The notes beneath the pieces were generated by a model. The model made no database searches. It saw only the letters and a program-made list of their open reading frames with translations, and had not been told where the DNA came from. A stretch of 64,000 nucleotides of DNA from NCBI RefSeq assembly GCF_026262505.1, contig NC_067207.1:1186252-1250251 (forward strand), in the 5' to 3' direction. A program made the translations under genes and the position numbers. This document shows positions 41,083 through 52,808 of this stretch, piece after piece. This stretch comes from Trichomonas vaginalis G3. Taxonomy: Eukaryota; Parabasalia; Trichomonadida; Trichomonadidae. Numbering within the stretch: the stretch's first letter is position 1; the number at the start of each line of letters is the position of its first letter.

Positions 41083-43760
41083 ATACATTAAATGAAAAAC
41101 AGAAGGAAGCATTTAAAGAACTTCTAGATGAGGAATTCAATAAAGTGAATATCATAGGTTTTAATTCGGGAAAGTTTGATTTAAATTTAATTCTTCGTGA
41201 TTTAAACACTGCAAAATGGAAAATAAAATCAATGCTGGGTTCTTCTTCTCAATTTAAGCAAATCATTGTAAAGAAAACAAACTGTCCATATGAATTAAGA
41301 TTTATTGACATCAGAAATTATATAGCGGGTGGAACATTAGACCAATTCACTCAAGATTTCGGAAACAATAAATCACGTGTTAAATCCTTTTTCCCTTATC
41401 AATTCATCACATGGGAGAATTACGAAGATGAATTATATAAAGTGGAACCATTCACGAAAGATTCATTTTATTCAGCATTAACTCAAGAAACAATATCCGA
41501 TTCAGATTATCAAATATATCTCAATGATGCTAAAAATTTTGAGAATAGATTAGAATATTTTATTCATTATTGCAATAAAGACGTTGAAATTATGATTGAC
41601 CCAATTGATAAAATTATTGAAGAAACATTTGTTTATAAAATTGACATGCTTCATAATCTTTCTTTATCATCGAATGCATCAATGATTCGTTACGCGTTAG
41701 CATATAAGAACTTCAATCCTAACGAAACATATCCAGAAGAAGAAAATGTGGAATCAAGTTTTGAATTAACAAAAAAGTATTGGAAATATAAAATTGATTC
41801 ATATAAGAAACAAGATGAAAAAGCAGAAAGGGATACTAAAAACAATGTTTCAATGGATGACTATCAATACTATCACGATTTAATCCTTTCATCTAAATGC
41901 AAAATGTGTGGTAAAGCGTTTACATATGCTAATAAACCAACATTAGATAGAATCGATAATGAAAAACCACATACCAAAGAAAATTGTCAGTTAATGTGTT
42001 GTTATTGCAATGTCGTAAAATCAAATAAAGATGAAGATGTTCAACGTTTAAGAATCAATTTAAGAAATTATACATTAAAAAATAATTTACCAATGACTCT
42101 AGATTCAGTTGAAGCTTATCACATCCTCCGTAATGGAATTACTGGTGGTTTATCAAATGTTCAACATAGAGTAAATCTTAAAGGAATCACGCACATTAAT
42201 AAACTTTCATATAATCCAGAAACTAAAACTGTATCAAATGAGGACACTTCCAACATTATGACTCATTTCGTTGGTGTTGACTTTAATTCATTATATCCTT
42301 CATCATTTTCATCTAATCCTCATGATTTCATTCAATATACTGACCATAAAATGTATATGCCGGGAAGATTGAATGGTGTTATCATTTGTGATACAGCAAC
42401 AAAGAAAGCAAAAGCACTGGGAATAATTAAGAAGAAAAATACTTTATTCGTGGCTGAAGTAAAGGGTCACATTGATGAAAAATACATTAATGATTACATA
42501 AACTTTTTACCAATAATAAGAAACTTTGATATTATCACAGATGAAAAAACAATTGGTGGTTTTATGTATAATTACATGAAATCAAACAATCTACCAGTTG
42601 ACCAGAAACAGAGGAAATTAACTCAGTTAGCATCAACACACAACCAATATCAACCATTTTCTTCTTATTATCTTTGGTATCTAATAGACAGATTTCATTT
42701 TATCATTGATGACATTCAATCAATTTTAACATTTACGAAAAATACTTGTTTTTAATGAATTTGCGAATGAATTTATGAACGAAAGACAAAAGGCTGAATT
42801 AGAAGGAAATAAAGGAAAAAGTTTATTTTGCAAGATTTCACTTAATGGATCATATGGTTACGATGCAATGAATACACAAAATTACGCAAAGACTAAAATA
42901 ATGAATGCACAGAAGGCACGCGTTGCATGTATGTCAAATAAGTTTAAAAACATAAGAGAAATAGGAGAGGATACGTATCAAGTGATGCTTAAAGATAGAT
43001 TTTATAGATGTGATACATGTTTACAAGAGGCATTCTTCACTTTAGATAACGCAAAATACTGGTATTTGGTTTTCATTTATGATTTTATGTATAAATGCAT
43101 GGATGTTAATCGTTTTCATTTCATTGAAGGTGATACTGATTCATCTTATTGGGCAATCGCTGGCGACCCAAATCTTCCTAACACTCAAGCATTTCAAGCA
43201 ATTGTAACCGATAAAAAATTTTATGATAAAAACATTTACAAATTCGCACCTTTTGATTTCTTCTGTTTTTAATGAGAAATTTAAACCTAAATTAAAGAAT
43301 AAAGCTGAAGAAAAAGCACATGAGAAGAAGTTATTGGGTTTAGCAATTGAGAACAAGGTGATAACATGGTTGCTTTATGTCCTAAGTGTTATACTTCATT
43401 CAACGGTTCAATTGATGGAAGTGATTTTAAAAAGATTGCACAAAAAATGAAAGGAGTTAGTTTACGACAAAATAAACAATTAACACCTAAAAATTATTTG
43501 GATATAATAAATGATAAAGTGATATTTGATGGTCAGAATATTAATTTACAACTTAAAAACGGGTCAATGACTCGCTTAACAATCGTAAGACTGCATTAAC
43601 AGGAGCACACACTAAGGCTGTATGTTGTGAAAATGGATGTTGTATGCCATTTATTTAATAAAATGCCACAGAAGAGACAAAAGGAACCGTAAATAATGGT
43701 TTTGATACTATGATTCAAAGAGGCGGGCACCCTTAAAACACTTATTTTATTTTTATATAA

Positions 43761-45288
43761 ATGAATAGCGTAGATTTAAAAAATTTAATTGATGATTTAG
43801 TACTTAATCAAAATTTTCTTAATTATTATGAATTAAAATCATATCTCCAAAAACATGATAACAATATAACGGGTGATGATATGGATTATTATTATTCGTA
43901 TTATAAAAATGAAGTTTTGAAATATCATGATAAAATAATTCTAAAATTAAAGACAAAATTAAAAATAATGAATATTCAAAGGGAAAAAGTAAATCACAAC
44001 TTAAACAATTGAAAGATTTCAAAAATAAAGTATTAACAGAAGAAGATATTGATGAATTATATAAATTATATAAATTATATAATCCTGAGCCGCAAAAACC
44101 AAAGGAACAAAAACAAAAGGTGCAAAACGCCCAGGTCCTTCAGACCATAAATGAAGCACAAGCTTTAATTTATGATTCATTAGTTAAACCATATTCAGCC
44201 CGACTTTTAAATGAAGATCAACTTTTGGAATTCATCCTTCAACATAAACTCGAAGCGGGAAAGTATATCAAACCTTTATATACAGCATATTTAAAACAAA
44301 TGAATAGAATACATCCAGAATTAATGAAGGAAGGAATGAATTCCAAAATCAAAGCAGATAAAATTAAACCACCTGCAACACCAAACCCTCCAACGACAGT
44401 ACCTCCTCCTCCTTCAGTTAATCCTTCATCATTCACTTTATTATATCCATTTCAAACATTAAAGAAGCAAAAAGATTTTAAAAAGGATTTCAAAATATTA
44501 AATAAACCAACTGACCCAAAAATTCAACCGTTAAAGGAAAAATTTAGTCGCCCTTCATTTGCACCATATCCATATTCATACGAAATCGATCATTTAGAAT
44601 ATTCAAGAGGAAACGTTACTTATTTATTTGCCATTAACATTAACACCAGATATTTATATTGCATTCGGTGAAAGGGAAAACAGAACAGGAAACAAGAAGA
44701 GCTATTCAATACTTACTAGATCATGAAAGAGTAGATAATATAAGGGGTGATGGTGATAAAGGATTTCAGGCAGCTATGGCTCATTATTTCCCACAAATTA
44801 ATTTTTACTTTTCATCCTCTCCATATACGTTTCATAATAAAATAGTTGATGCGGTAATGAGAACTCTTAGAGATGCGTTAGGGGTTAATGGTCAGATATA
44901 CTGGGATGGAAATCATGACTCCATCATACAGCAGTTAGTATATTATTACAATAATACATGGCATAGAACAATAAACATGAAACCGGTGGAAATGAAAAAT
45001 GATATTTCAAAAGAATGGGAATATATTAGAAAGCAAATGGAAAGGTTGAATGATGTTAAACGTGAACAAATTAATTCGGGGCTCATGAATTTTAAACAAG
45101 GGGATAAAGTTTTGATTCATCTCGATTATGGAAAAACTGATAAATCAATGACAAAAAGAAGACGAAGATTTGACACAATAGCTGAATTTGTTAGATATAT
45201 TAACGGCAATGCATTAGTTGAAGTTGACAATAAATTAATAGAAATTCCGATTTATTTTATTACTCCATTATATTTAAATAATATTTAA
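43761..45288 (+). pseudogene. Retroviral-type (rve) integrase of the Maverick, frameshifted
   Basis: Three frame segments: 43761-44012, about 43990-44671 and about 44655-45288. The N-terminal part is charged and helical with a Pro-rich linker (PPATPNPPTTVPPPP). The catalytic core shows the first Asp in YEIDHLEYS and the second in RGDGDKGF. The third acidic position is in HNKIVDAVMRTLRD, about 32 residues on, where I read Asp rather than the usual Glu. A C-terminal basic, chromo- or SH3-like part follows (FKQGDKVLIHLDYGK...KRRRRF). The enzyme would insert the element and make the 6-bp duplication. A GGTC-CTTCA-GACC palindrome sits in the frame at 44134-44146. Confidence 0.85.
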
Positions 45289-45307
45289 TTTTTTTATTTC
45301 GTAAGAA

Positions 45308-45581
45308 ATGAGTAACAACGAAGCAGTCAAGAGTCCAGACGATGAATATAAAAAGAAACTAAACAGAATTAAATCAAAAAATATGTTATTACAAAAAGAA
45401 GCCACAATGTGGTGGGGTTGAAAACGATAAAGAGAGGAAAGAAATAATCGAAAAATTAGAAACTTATCGTTCAATCCTTAAACTGAGTGAAGCAAAAATA
45501 AAAGAATTTAATAGAATAAATAAATTGATTGGAAGAGATGAATTTAATAAAGATGAATTTTTAAACTCTATCCAAATTTAA
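45308..45581 (+). pseudogene. Small Maverick coiled-coil protein, frameshifted
   Basis: MSNNEAVKSPDDEYKKKLNR opens at 45308 and stops at 45421. The next frame continues at once as a charged helix (NDKERKEIIEKLETYRS...) to TAA at 45579-45581. The break is at a GGGG run. Together about 91 codons. Its stop overlaps the stop of the next leftward gene. Confidence 0.55.
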
Positions 45582-45743
45582 TTTTTATTCCTCTTCGACA
45601 ACATCTCTCTTTCCATCATTACCGCATAACCACATTTTCTCAATTTTAGTGGTTTGTTATTTTTAACATGTTCTTGCATCATTTTTTATCATTTCCTCCC
45701 TTGTTATGATTCGTGGTAAATCTTGAGCTTGTGGGGTATTCAT
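45578..45743 (-). pseudogene. Small basic Maverick protein, frameshifted
   Basis: MNTPQAQDLPRIITREEMIK starts at 45743. The frame breaks at a run of six A on the coding strand and resumes as MQEHVKNNKPLKLRKCGY...MLSKRNKN to the stop at 45578-45580. About 54 codons. It is tail-to-tail with the preceding gene, and the two stops share bases. Confidence 0.45.
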
Positions 45744-45789
45744 TTATGATAAAAATAAAAATTTGTTATCACTTATTTTATCGTGAAGT

Positions 45790-45817
45790 GACTCAAAGAG
45801 TCCGGAGACAAAGTCTC
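45790..45817. repeat. Paired mini-hairpins
   Basis: GACTC-AAA-GAGTC (45790-45802) followed by GAGAC-AAA-GTCTC (45805-45817), both perfect with AAA spacers. Confidence 0.85.
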
Positions 45818-45841
45818 ATGTTTTTAGGTTATTCAATAATT

Positions 45842-46433
45842 AATTATTTTTGAAGAACTGAAGGTGCTACCATGCTACCATGTGCTACCAGGTCATTTAA
45901 CTTCTCTGAAAAAGTGTGACAACATGACATTTTGACAACAGTTCAGGAGGAAGGTAGTTATGAATTATTTTTGAAGAACTGAAGGTGCTACCATGCTACC
46001 ATGTGCTACCAGGTCATTTAACTTCTCTGAAAAGTTGCAACATGACATTTTGACAACAACACAGGAGGAAGGTAGTTATGAATTATTTTTGAAGAACTGA
46101 AGGTGCTACCATCGTTACCATGTGCTACCAGGTCATTTAACTTCTCTGAAAAGTGTGACAACATGACATTTTGACAACAGTTCAGGAGGAAAGGTAGTTA
46201 TGAATTATTTTTGAAGAACTGAAGGTGCTACCATGCTACCATGTGCTACCAGGTCATTTAACTTCTCTGAAAAAGTGTGTTGACAACATGACATATTTGA
46301 CAACAACACAGGAGGAAGGTAGTTATGAATTATTTTTGAAGAACTGAAGGTGTACCAATGTTACCATGTGCTACCAGGTCATTTAACTTCTCTGAAAAAG
46401 TGTGACAACATACATTTTGACAACAGTTCAGGA
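45842..46433 (+). repeat. Tandem repeat, five copies of about 121 bp
   Basis: Units are anchored by GAAGAACTGAAGGT at 45852, 45973, 46091, 46213 and 46338 (periods 121, 118, 122 and 125). Each contains GCTACCATG runs, GGTCATTTAACTTCTCTGAAA and TTGACAACA...CAGGAGGAAGG. Copies differ by small indels. Two inverted copies lie at 48,884-49,062 on the other side of the helicase gene. Confidence 0.93.
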
Positions 46434-46497
46434 AATATGATGCAGCCCAAAAATAAAGTTAGTTTTAAAATTATTTTTATTTTTTATTCCTATATAA

Positions 46498-48822
46498 ATG
46501 ACAGCAACAAACAACAACAGCAACTATTATCGTTTCTGATGAAAAAGTTATTATTCATTAGCTGAGGAATTAGTTGTGGCAGAAACTAAAACCCTCAACG
46601 AAAGAATTGGTGAAAACAGGATTGATTTACATAACTACCTCAAACATGATGGAGGAAAGAGGAAGGAAAACTGGTATGGCTTATTAGTAAATAAAATATC
46701 AAATTTAACGATTATAGATGTTGATATCAATAAATCGTACAATGATGAACTCTTAAAGAAACAGTTAGAAAGACATTTATCAAAACTTTCGGATAAAGAT
46801 GTTATCGTTAAAACCGCTTCAGGAGTCTTCACATTTATTGCAACACTAATTTCTTCTATGCAGTTTCGAACAGAATGATTAAATGTTATTCCTGCAATGA
46901 TTATGATAATTGATATCATGACTTCTATGGATGATTCAAAGCGTTCTTTAGTGGTTATGTGCTGATTCAAGAGTTCGCAAGAATGCAACAGAACCAATCA
47001 ATACATACTCATTCATTCGTGGAAGTTATGATTCAACATTAACTAGAACAGTGAATGATATATTAAATGATTTGAATATTAAGGTAAGAGTTGAACAGAA
47101 GAATGAAGAAATAAAGACTATCATGAATGAAAACAAAGATGTAAACATTGACGATAAACTAGCTCAGAGCATAGTTGATGGCATCTGTGATTTTGAAGTA
47201 CATAATGACGGTGGAAACATGAATTTAGAAAAAGAAATAACATTATTCACACTGTTTCAAGCTATTAATTCGTTACCGGATCATTTAATTAATGAAGCAT
47301 ACGATAACGTTTATAACTTCTGCAGTTTAACAGAAAATGCAAAAAGTAATTTTGAAAAAGCACGTAGTAGATATGACACATTTAATGACTTCTCCATTTG
47401 TTTTAGTGAAGATTCTAAAACTATATCAAAAGGAATATTATGATGAATATGTTTTACCTTTATTACGTAAGCCAAAAATAACATTTGATATCAAACTTGA
47501 TGACTCGTTTTTGATAACAGATATTAGACGCAAGGCTGAAAATCATCAGTATAAAAACAGTTCTGAAGTAATTGAGGATTTATCACGTGTAATCCGTTTT
47601 GTAGATTGTGGAAATAAATATTTCATTCAAAAGGACTATAATATCCACGACAAAATGAATCAAATAATCATTTGTTCTTCAGTCAAACATGAAAGAGTCA
47701 CTCAAAATGATTAAATTATTTAAAGAAGAAGGTAAAACCATAACAGCATGGGATGTACTACTAAATCAATTGTCTTCATTAACCGTTAAGGGTGTTTGCT
47801 TTAAATCTGATTCCCCAGATGTTTTCTCAACGTTTCAAGGTTATAAATACAACGTTCTCGAAAAACCAGATACTCAAAAATTGAGATGTTTATGAATTTC
47901 ATTAAAGAAGCCATTTGTGATAATAACGATGAAGTGTATAAATACCTTCTCGGCTGGATTGCATCAATGATTCAACATCCCGGAATCAAGAATGAAACAG
48001 CAATTATTTTGAAAGGACTTCAGGGAACAGGTAAAAACAGATTTACAGACATTATTTCTGAACTTCTCGCTGGTTATTCATGTAAAAACATTACCGAAAT
48101 AAGTGAGCTAACGGGTAATTTCAATTCAGTAGTTGAAAATAAATGTTTCTTGTACTTAATGAACTCAAGAATGTGGGTGAAGACAACTCGCAAACTTCAA
48201 CGCTTTGAAATCAATTATTACGGATAATGAGATAAGAATTAATGAAAAGAATCAACCCAGAAGAACAGCTCAGAACGTTGCAAACTTCATTTTCGTAACT
48301 AACAACGTCTACCCTGTCAAAATTGAAGTTGGAGACAGAAGATACGTAGTTTTAAGAGTTAATGGTAAATTCAAGGGTCAATTTGATTACTTCAAGAATT
48401 TAATGGATTCATGCACAAAGGAATTTTATGATAATTTACTGACGTATTTTATGCAATATGACCTTTCATCATTTAATGTACGAATCATACCGATGACTGA
48501 AGCCAAACAAGATTTAATTGAATTATCATCAAATCCTTTTGATGTATGGATAAATACACATTATGATGAATTGTGTGCAGGTATGACGTGTGAAAATGCT
48601 TTATTCTGCAAACCATCAGACATGAAAGACAAAAACTTTCAAATGAGTATTAAGGATAAATGTGATAGGAAACATAGAAGAATAGACGGTAAACAAACAT
48701 GGTATTATGTTTTGAAAGAAGAAATGAAAGGATTATATAAACAGGTTGAACCAAACGATAATGAGGAATCATTTACTGATGATGAAATACCTGTAAATGA
48801 GCCGCTAAGCGGCGAGACCTGA
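46498..48822 (+). pseudogene. Primase (AEP-type)-SF3 helicase, D5-like, multiply frameshifted
   Basis: Coding text starts with an ATG at 46498 and passes through about six frame changes to TGA at 48820-48822. The N-terminal part has LTIIDVDIN (metal-binding Asp pair) and VKTASG, which resemble the archaeo-eukaryotic primase DxD and sxH regions; the His lies after a shift. Later NATEPINTYSFIRG-like text recalls viral D5 proteins. The C-terminal part is an SF3 helicase: Walker A LKGLQGTGKNR, Walker B in NKCFLYLNE (across a shift) and motif C FIFVTNN. Together it would prime and unwind element DNA. A palindrome pair (GCCGC-TAA-GCGGC, AGACCT-GA-AGGTCT) forms the last codons and the stop. Confidence 0.82.
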
Positions 48823-48828
48823 AGGTCT
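48801..48828. repeat. Mini-palindrome pair at the helicase stop codon
   Basis: GCCGC-TAA-GCGGC (48801-48813) and AGACCT-GA-AGGTCT (48815-48828). The second stem contains the TGA stop. Confidence 0.85.
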
Positions 48829-48883
48829 AGCTTTATAAAGTATGATTTGAATTTATTTTTGCATTAATCCTGTGTTGTTGTCA

Positions 48884-49062
48884 AAATGTCATGTTGTCAC
48901 ACTTTTTCAGAGAAGTTAAATGACCTGGTAGCACATGGTAACATGGTAGCACCTTCAGTTCTTTAAAAATAATTCATAACTACCTTCCTCCTGTGTTGTT
49001 GTCAAAATGTCATGTTGTCAACATGGTAACATGGTAGCACCTTCAGTTCTTTAAAAATAAAT
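48884..49062 (-). repeat. Two inverted copies of the 121-bp repeat
   Basis: Inverse complement of the 45,842-46,433 unit (CCTGTGTTGTTGTCAAAATG ... CACCTTCAGTTCTT). The second copy lacks the TTTAACTTCTC part. Together with the left array they enclose the primase-helicase gene. Confidence 0.9.
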
Positions 49063-49069
49063 GGTTCAT

Positions 49070-49558
49070 TTACTCACAATATTTTTGTACAAAACGACCC
49101 CAAACTTTTAACTTCTTTTCTGCAGCTTCAAATGCTATCTTAGCGAGTTCATATTCTCTAAATTCTCTCTTTAAATCTTCTTGTTCCCATTGGTCTAGTT
49201 CGTATGGAGAATCTCTATAACCATAATATATCTCACGTTCATGTTCTAATTGTTTTTCACACATTTTTCCAACTTCTTCTTCGAACAAAGGTTTAGCATT
49301 CTCCACTGTATCTTCGAGTTCTTCTTCATCTAACTTCTCATGAACTTTCTTGTCTATGGAGTCCATAATATCTTTGACATAAAATGCATACTTTACAGAG
49401 CACCATTCAGCAACAAAATGAACGAGGTCAGCATGTATGTAAATACCTTTGAATTCATTCATAACGCCCTTAGTAAGCTCATAAAATGCTTGTTTTGAGG
49501 TTGAGCCACTTTTGGCTCGACCGTATTCTTTCAACCAAAACTCAAGAATTTCCTGCAT
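49070..49558 (-). CDS. KilA-N-like domain protein
   Basis: 162 aa from the ATG at 49558. Residues 38-61, GIYIHADLVHFVAEWCSVKYA, match the KilA-N hallmark (YVHPDLA..IA.W.SP.FA). A Glu-rich coiled tail follows (DEEELEDTVENAKPLFEEE...). KilA-N modules bind DNA in large DNA viruses, phages and trichomonads. The usual N-terminal strands of the domain are short here, so the start may lie further upstream or the copy may be reduced. The frame is intact. A GAGCCA-CTTT-TGGCTC palindrome (49503-49518) codes for part of RAKSGST. Confidence 0.7.
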   Translation of the reverse strand: MQEILEFWLKEYGRAKSGSTSKQAFYELTKGVMNEFKGIYIHADLVHFVAEWCSVKYAFYVKDIMDSIDKKVHEKLDEEELEDTVENAKPLFEEEVGKMCEKQLEHEREIYYGYRDSPYELDQWEQEDLKREFREYELAKIAFEAAEKKLKVWGRFVQKYCE

Positions 49559-49590
49559 TTTAGCACTATTGAGAAATCTGTTTAAATGGT

Positions 49591-49982
49591 TTAACCTTCC
49601 CGCTTCTCAAATTGCATAGGATAATGTTCATTATATGCTTTACGTTTAGGATAATCCGTCATTGTTAATTTATACCCATTTATGACTTTAATATTTCCTT
49701 GACCATCAGTAACGAAAACTTCATTTATTCCATCAGGTTTTCCATTTGGACCCGTAATGTCTGCTTCGTGTGCTTCCCAATTTGGTCCGTGACGTTTGGC
49801 ATATGCTTGAGCTTCTGGTAATGTTAAAACGTTTCTCATTTGTTTAACATCCTTTTGAAGACCGGCAACAATGTGGACTAATTCTTTCATTCCGTCTGGA
49901 CTTTCATAGTTCTATTATATGCACCCTTTTTGTTTGTTCCTTGTTTTAATGGAACCTGTAGAAGATTTGCAATTTCTGTCAT
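49591..49982 (-). pseudogene. Maverick conserved small protein, one frameshift
   Basis: [20 protein letters not shown] starts at 49982 and loses the frame near 49905. From [18 protein letters not shown] (49890) the frame is open to TAA at 49591. The text includes a coiled start, LPEAQAYAKRHGPNWE and GQGNIKVINGYKLTMTDYP. About 130 codons. Its position beside the ATPase and capsid genes suggests a virion or packaging role; no family recognised. Confidence 0.55.
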
Positions 49983-50020
49983 GTTTAATTATAAATAAAA
50001 AATAAAATTATTATAAAAAG

Positions 50021-50842
50021 TTATTCGAATTTAATGGAACCTTTATTTAAATCAACTATTATTTTTCCATGTTCACCTAATTGCTGATATTGTGTGTAAA
50101 GTTATTAATGCTCATTGGTAAATTCACTTGATAAAGCATAACGTTCAACTGTTGACGACTAAACCCACTGAAAATGAAAAGGGTGGACAGGTTTGATTTA
50201 ATGTTTGTGCTTAATGCTTTAAAGTATTGAACAGCCATGAAGAATGAACACTGAATGTGTCGACATTGAGTTAATAATTGATTAAAATATGATTTCTCAT
50301 TAGTTATTAGTTTTGATTTCACCGCATCATCTAGAAAAATGAGTGAATGCAAAAATTCTCTATCAAAATTTGAAATAGAAAGTGTTTCAAATAATTCATC
50401 CCGTTGTTTATCAATAATTTTATCCTCTAATCCTTGCTTCTTGATTGTATTATATTTCTTTATACATTACAAAGTTTTTTAAATAATCTTCTGCTTCTTC
50501 TTGTGATAAATAAATAATTGGAATTTTGATTAAATGCTTTAAAGATTCAAATGTATCATCTGAAGGTGAACCTGAACGGTTGATATAAATTAACACATGT
50601 GAATAGGGTGAAGTGTTAGCAATAATGATAATTTGTTTTAATATCGTTAATGTTTTACCTTTATTTTGTTTACAATTGCTGCAGTGATTGAATTTAAGTA
50701 AATTCAGAATATGGAATTTTCATTAATTTTTCCTTAGATAGAGCATTTCTATTATCACTCAATGCTTCATTAATCATATCATCTACGTATGTATTATATA
50801 CTCTGCTAATTCTTCATAAGGGGTGGATGAATTTAAATCCAT
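50021..50842 (-). pseudogene. FtsK/HerA-type packaging ATPase of the Maverick, frameshifted
   Basis: Starts MDLNSSTPYEELAEYI at 50842. Successive frames hold a degraded Walker A (QNKGKTLTILKQ), YSHVLIYINRSGSPSDDTF, the Walker B HSLIFLDDAV and the sensor-like TQCRHIQCSFFMAVQY. The true end after a last shift is GSIKFE at 50021-50023. At least four breaks. The family pumps element DNA into capsids in polinton-like viruses. It lies 24 bp downstream of the capsid gene on the same strand, a conserved Maverick pairing. Confidence 0.8.
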
Positions 50843-50866
50843 TTAATCAAAAATAAATTTATAATT

Positions 50867-52502
50867 TTAAACATTTCTATTCATCAATATTTCATCATAT
50901 GAACTTCTATACTGCGGTGGTGTACCTGTTGGATGATATTTCAAACCTTCATCCGGTGTCCATGTCCAATATGTAGTCCTAGTAAACCAAACCTGAGAGG
51001 ATTTGTCACTTTTGAACAGTAAGTGTCATTTTCACCCTGAATGATTGGATAAGCTTTCACTTGTACTGTAACTTGTGAGTTGAAAGTTTCTAATCCATCA
51101 AAGAATATACCCGCTCCAACGTTGAACTGGAATAGTGCATAAGAATGAAGTTTGGTCTTTCCATGTTCTAGCTAATGGTGTGCCATCATCATCATTCAGT
51201 GGTCTAGTTAATGAGTCCTCGTATTCTTCTGTGCATTCATTCACTCCATCTAAATCAGAAGCTTGAAGCATACGTGTAAAGAATATGTCACCACTGTGGT
51301 CATCGCTTGATCGGGGAAGTTTCTGGAATCTATAGTGACCTGAAGACCTCGAAGCATTGGATTTTCTAAAACTGTTCTTTGCATTGCATTCTTCGGAAAT
51401 GTTAACACAACATCTGTAACATTATGAAGAGCGTATGAGAAATCTGAGCTAATACCTTCAGGAGTGATGCAACCTCCATTTAGTGAACGAACGTCAATAT
51501 GTTGAGCTGGAATCATGAATGGATCTTCTTCCTTACTAAATAAACGTGGTATTGCTTTAACTGATTCTTCAATTAAACCGTATCCTGGTGTAATGCATTT
51601 ATCCTCTAAAACTTCCATCTTTGTGCATGAAATAATAACGTCTTCAACTGTTGCGTCAGCAGATGTAGTGGCTAAGCTTGTAATTAATTTGGCAGGAAGT
51701 CCGATTTGTTGGAATTTGCGATCATATTTATAAACATGATTCATAATCTTTTCATAATTTTCATCAGTTATTTTTCATAAACGTAATTTTGTAAATCAGC
51801 AACTCTTAACGGGTCAACCTGACAAAATACTAAAGTATCCCTGAAAACATAATATTTAAGAATGATTTCACCAAATGATTTAGGATAATCATCGAACGCC
51901 TGAAATGCTAACAAATCATTTACCGGAATAATCATATAAAAGTGACATCAACTTCTTCATTTGCTTTCTTGAAAACTTCTGAAGGGTCAATATATTTACC
52001 ACATACTGAGTTATCATATTTTGAACATTATTATATAACGAATGAACAAACTTTTTAACTTTCCTTTCTGATTTTGGTTTATATGTTGCAAATGCGAAAG
52101 ATTCACGGGCGCAATCCATCTGAAGATAACCAGCATCACCTCTTTCGGTTTCTACTTCTAATTGCTTAAAGCTTTGATTTGATGATTTATAACCAACGAA
52201 TAAACGCATGCATTTAAAAGCGGCATCACATGTGAAAGCTTTATTTGAAACTAGAGTTGCTTTAACTTTGCGTTTAATATATGTGTCACCTAATTGGTTC
52301 ACATCATGAGCCGGATTTGTAATTCTTAAATGAGTTTGTTTATCATCAAAATATGGAGCATCAGAGTCATAGCATGAACTTTCAAGTTCTCTATAATATC
52401 TTCTCCATCATTCTTTGCGAATATTTCATTTATCTTTTCGAATGAATGAAATACATTTCCATTAATCGGTTTAGTGTTTGGCACTAAATAGTTAGTCGTC
52501 AT
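50867..52502 (-). pseudogene. Probable major capsid protein (double jelly-roll), frameshifted
   Basis: Starts MTTNYLVPNTKPINGNVFHS at 52502 and ends YRSSYDEILMNRNV at 50867. Two long clean segments lie at 51916-52302 and 51250-51744, and several shorter ones fill the rest; at least five breaks. Strand-rich text such as VKATLVSNKAFTCDAAFKCM, DVVLTFPKNAMQRTV and RGLQVTIDSRNFPDQ, the size of about 540 codons and the place next to the ATPase fit the polinton capsid protein. The assignment is by position and beta-rich pattern, not by a short diagnostic motif. One break near 51295 sits at an AA run. Confidence 0.65.
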
Positions 52503-52571
52503 TTATTATTAAATAAAAAATCAAAATTAAAAGATGAAAATGAATTTTTAATTTTAATGAAATAATCAACT

Positions 52572-52784
52572 ATGGCTGCAGGATTCTTTAAGAAACTGTG
52601 GGATAAAGTAAAAAGAGGAGCGCATAAAGTTTGGGAAGGGATTAAGAAAGGAGCAAATTGGATATTTAAGAATAAAGAAGCAATTAGTGACGTTGCTGAA
52701 CAAATAGCACCTAATGTTCCGGTAAGGGAAGTATTAAATAAAGGAGATAAGGTTTATCGTCGACTACAACCGATACTAAGATAA
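52572..52784 (+). CDS. Small amphipathic basic Maverick protein, twin 1
   Basis: 70 aa, intact, starting MAAGFFKKLWDKVKRGAHKV. The first 35 residues form a strongly amphipathic helix (Trp/Phe/Ile face, Lys/Arg face). The C-terminus is helical (SDVAEQIAPNVPVREVLNKG). The same N-terminal MAAGFFKKLW occurs in the neighbouring leftward gene. Such peptides in capsid-forming elements can act on membranes or bind DNA in virions; this is inference. Confidence 0.75.
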   Translation: MAAGFFKKLWDKVKRGAHKVWEGIKKGANWIFKNKEAISDVAEQIAPNVPVREVLNKGDKVYRRLQPILR

Positions 52785-52808
52785 AAATAATATTTATTTA
52801 TTTTTCCA

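Larger units (their letters stand above)
40116..43658 (+). pseudogene. Protein-primed family B DNA polymerase of the Maverick, frameshifted
   Basis: The first segment (40116-42755) has a zinc-type patch (CPFC at 131, HCEKC near 156), ExoI FDFET (211-215), ExoII NSGKFDLN (near 350), ExoIII YCNKDVEIM, an HNH-like module near 595-630 (CKMC...DRIDN...CCYCN) and polymerase motif A DFNSLYPS (near 720). Motif B NGSYGYD and motif C EGDTDSS lie in the next segment (42775-43272). The C-terminal part runs to TAA at 43658 across two more shifts (about 43370 and 43575). The first two breaks fall at the same 12-mer TGTTTTTAATGA. Palindrome insertions at 40853-40914 and 41048-41082 keep the frame. The enzyme would replicate the element from a protein primer. 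About 1170 codons in all. Confidence 0.9.

Noticed and set aside
45842..46433. CRISPR-like array
   Set aside because: Units are whole 121-bp tandem repeats with no unique spacers, and the DNA is eukaryotic.
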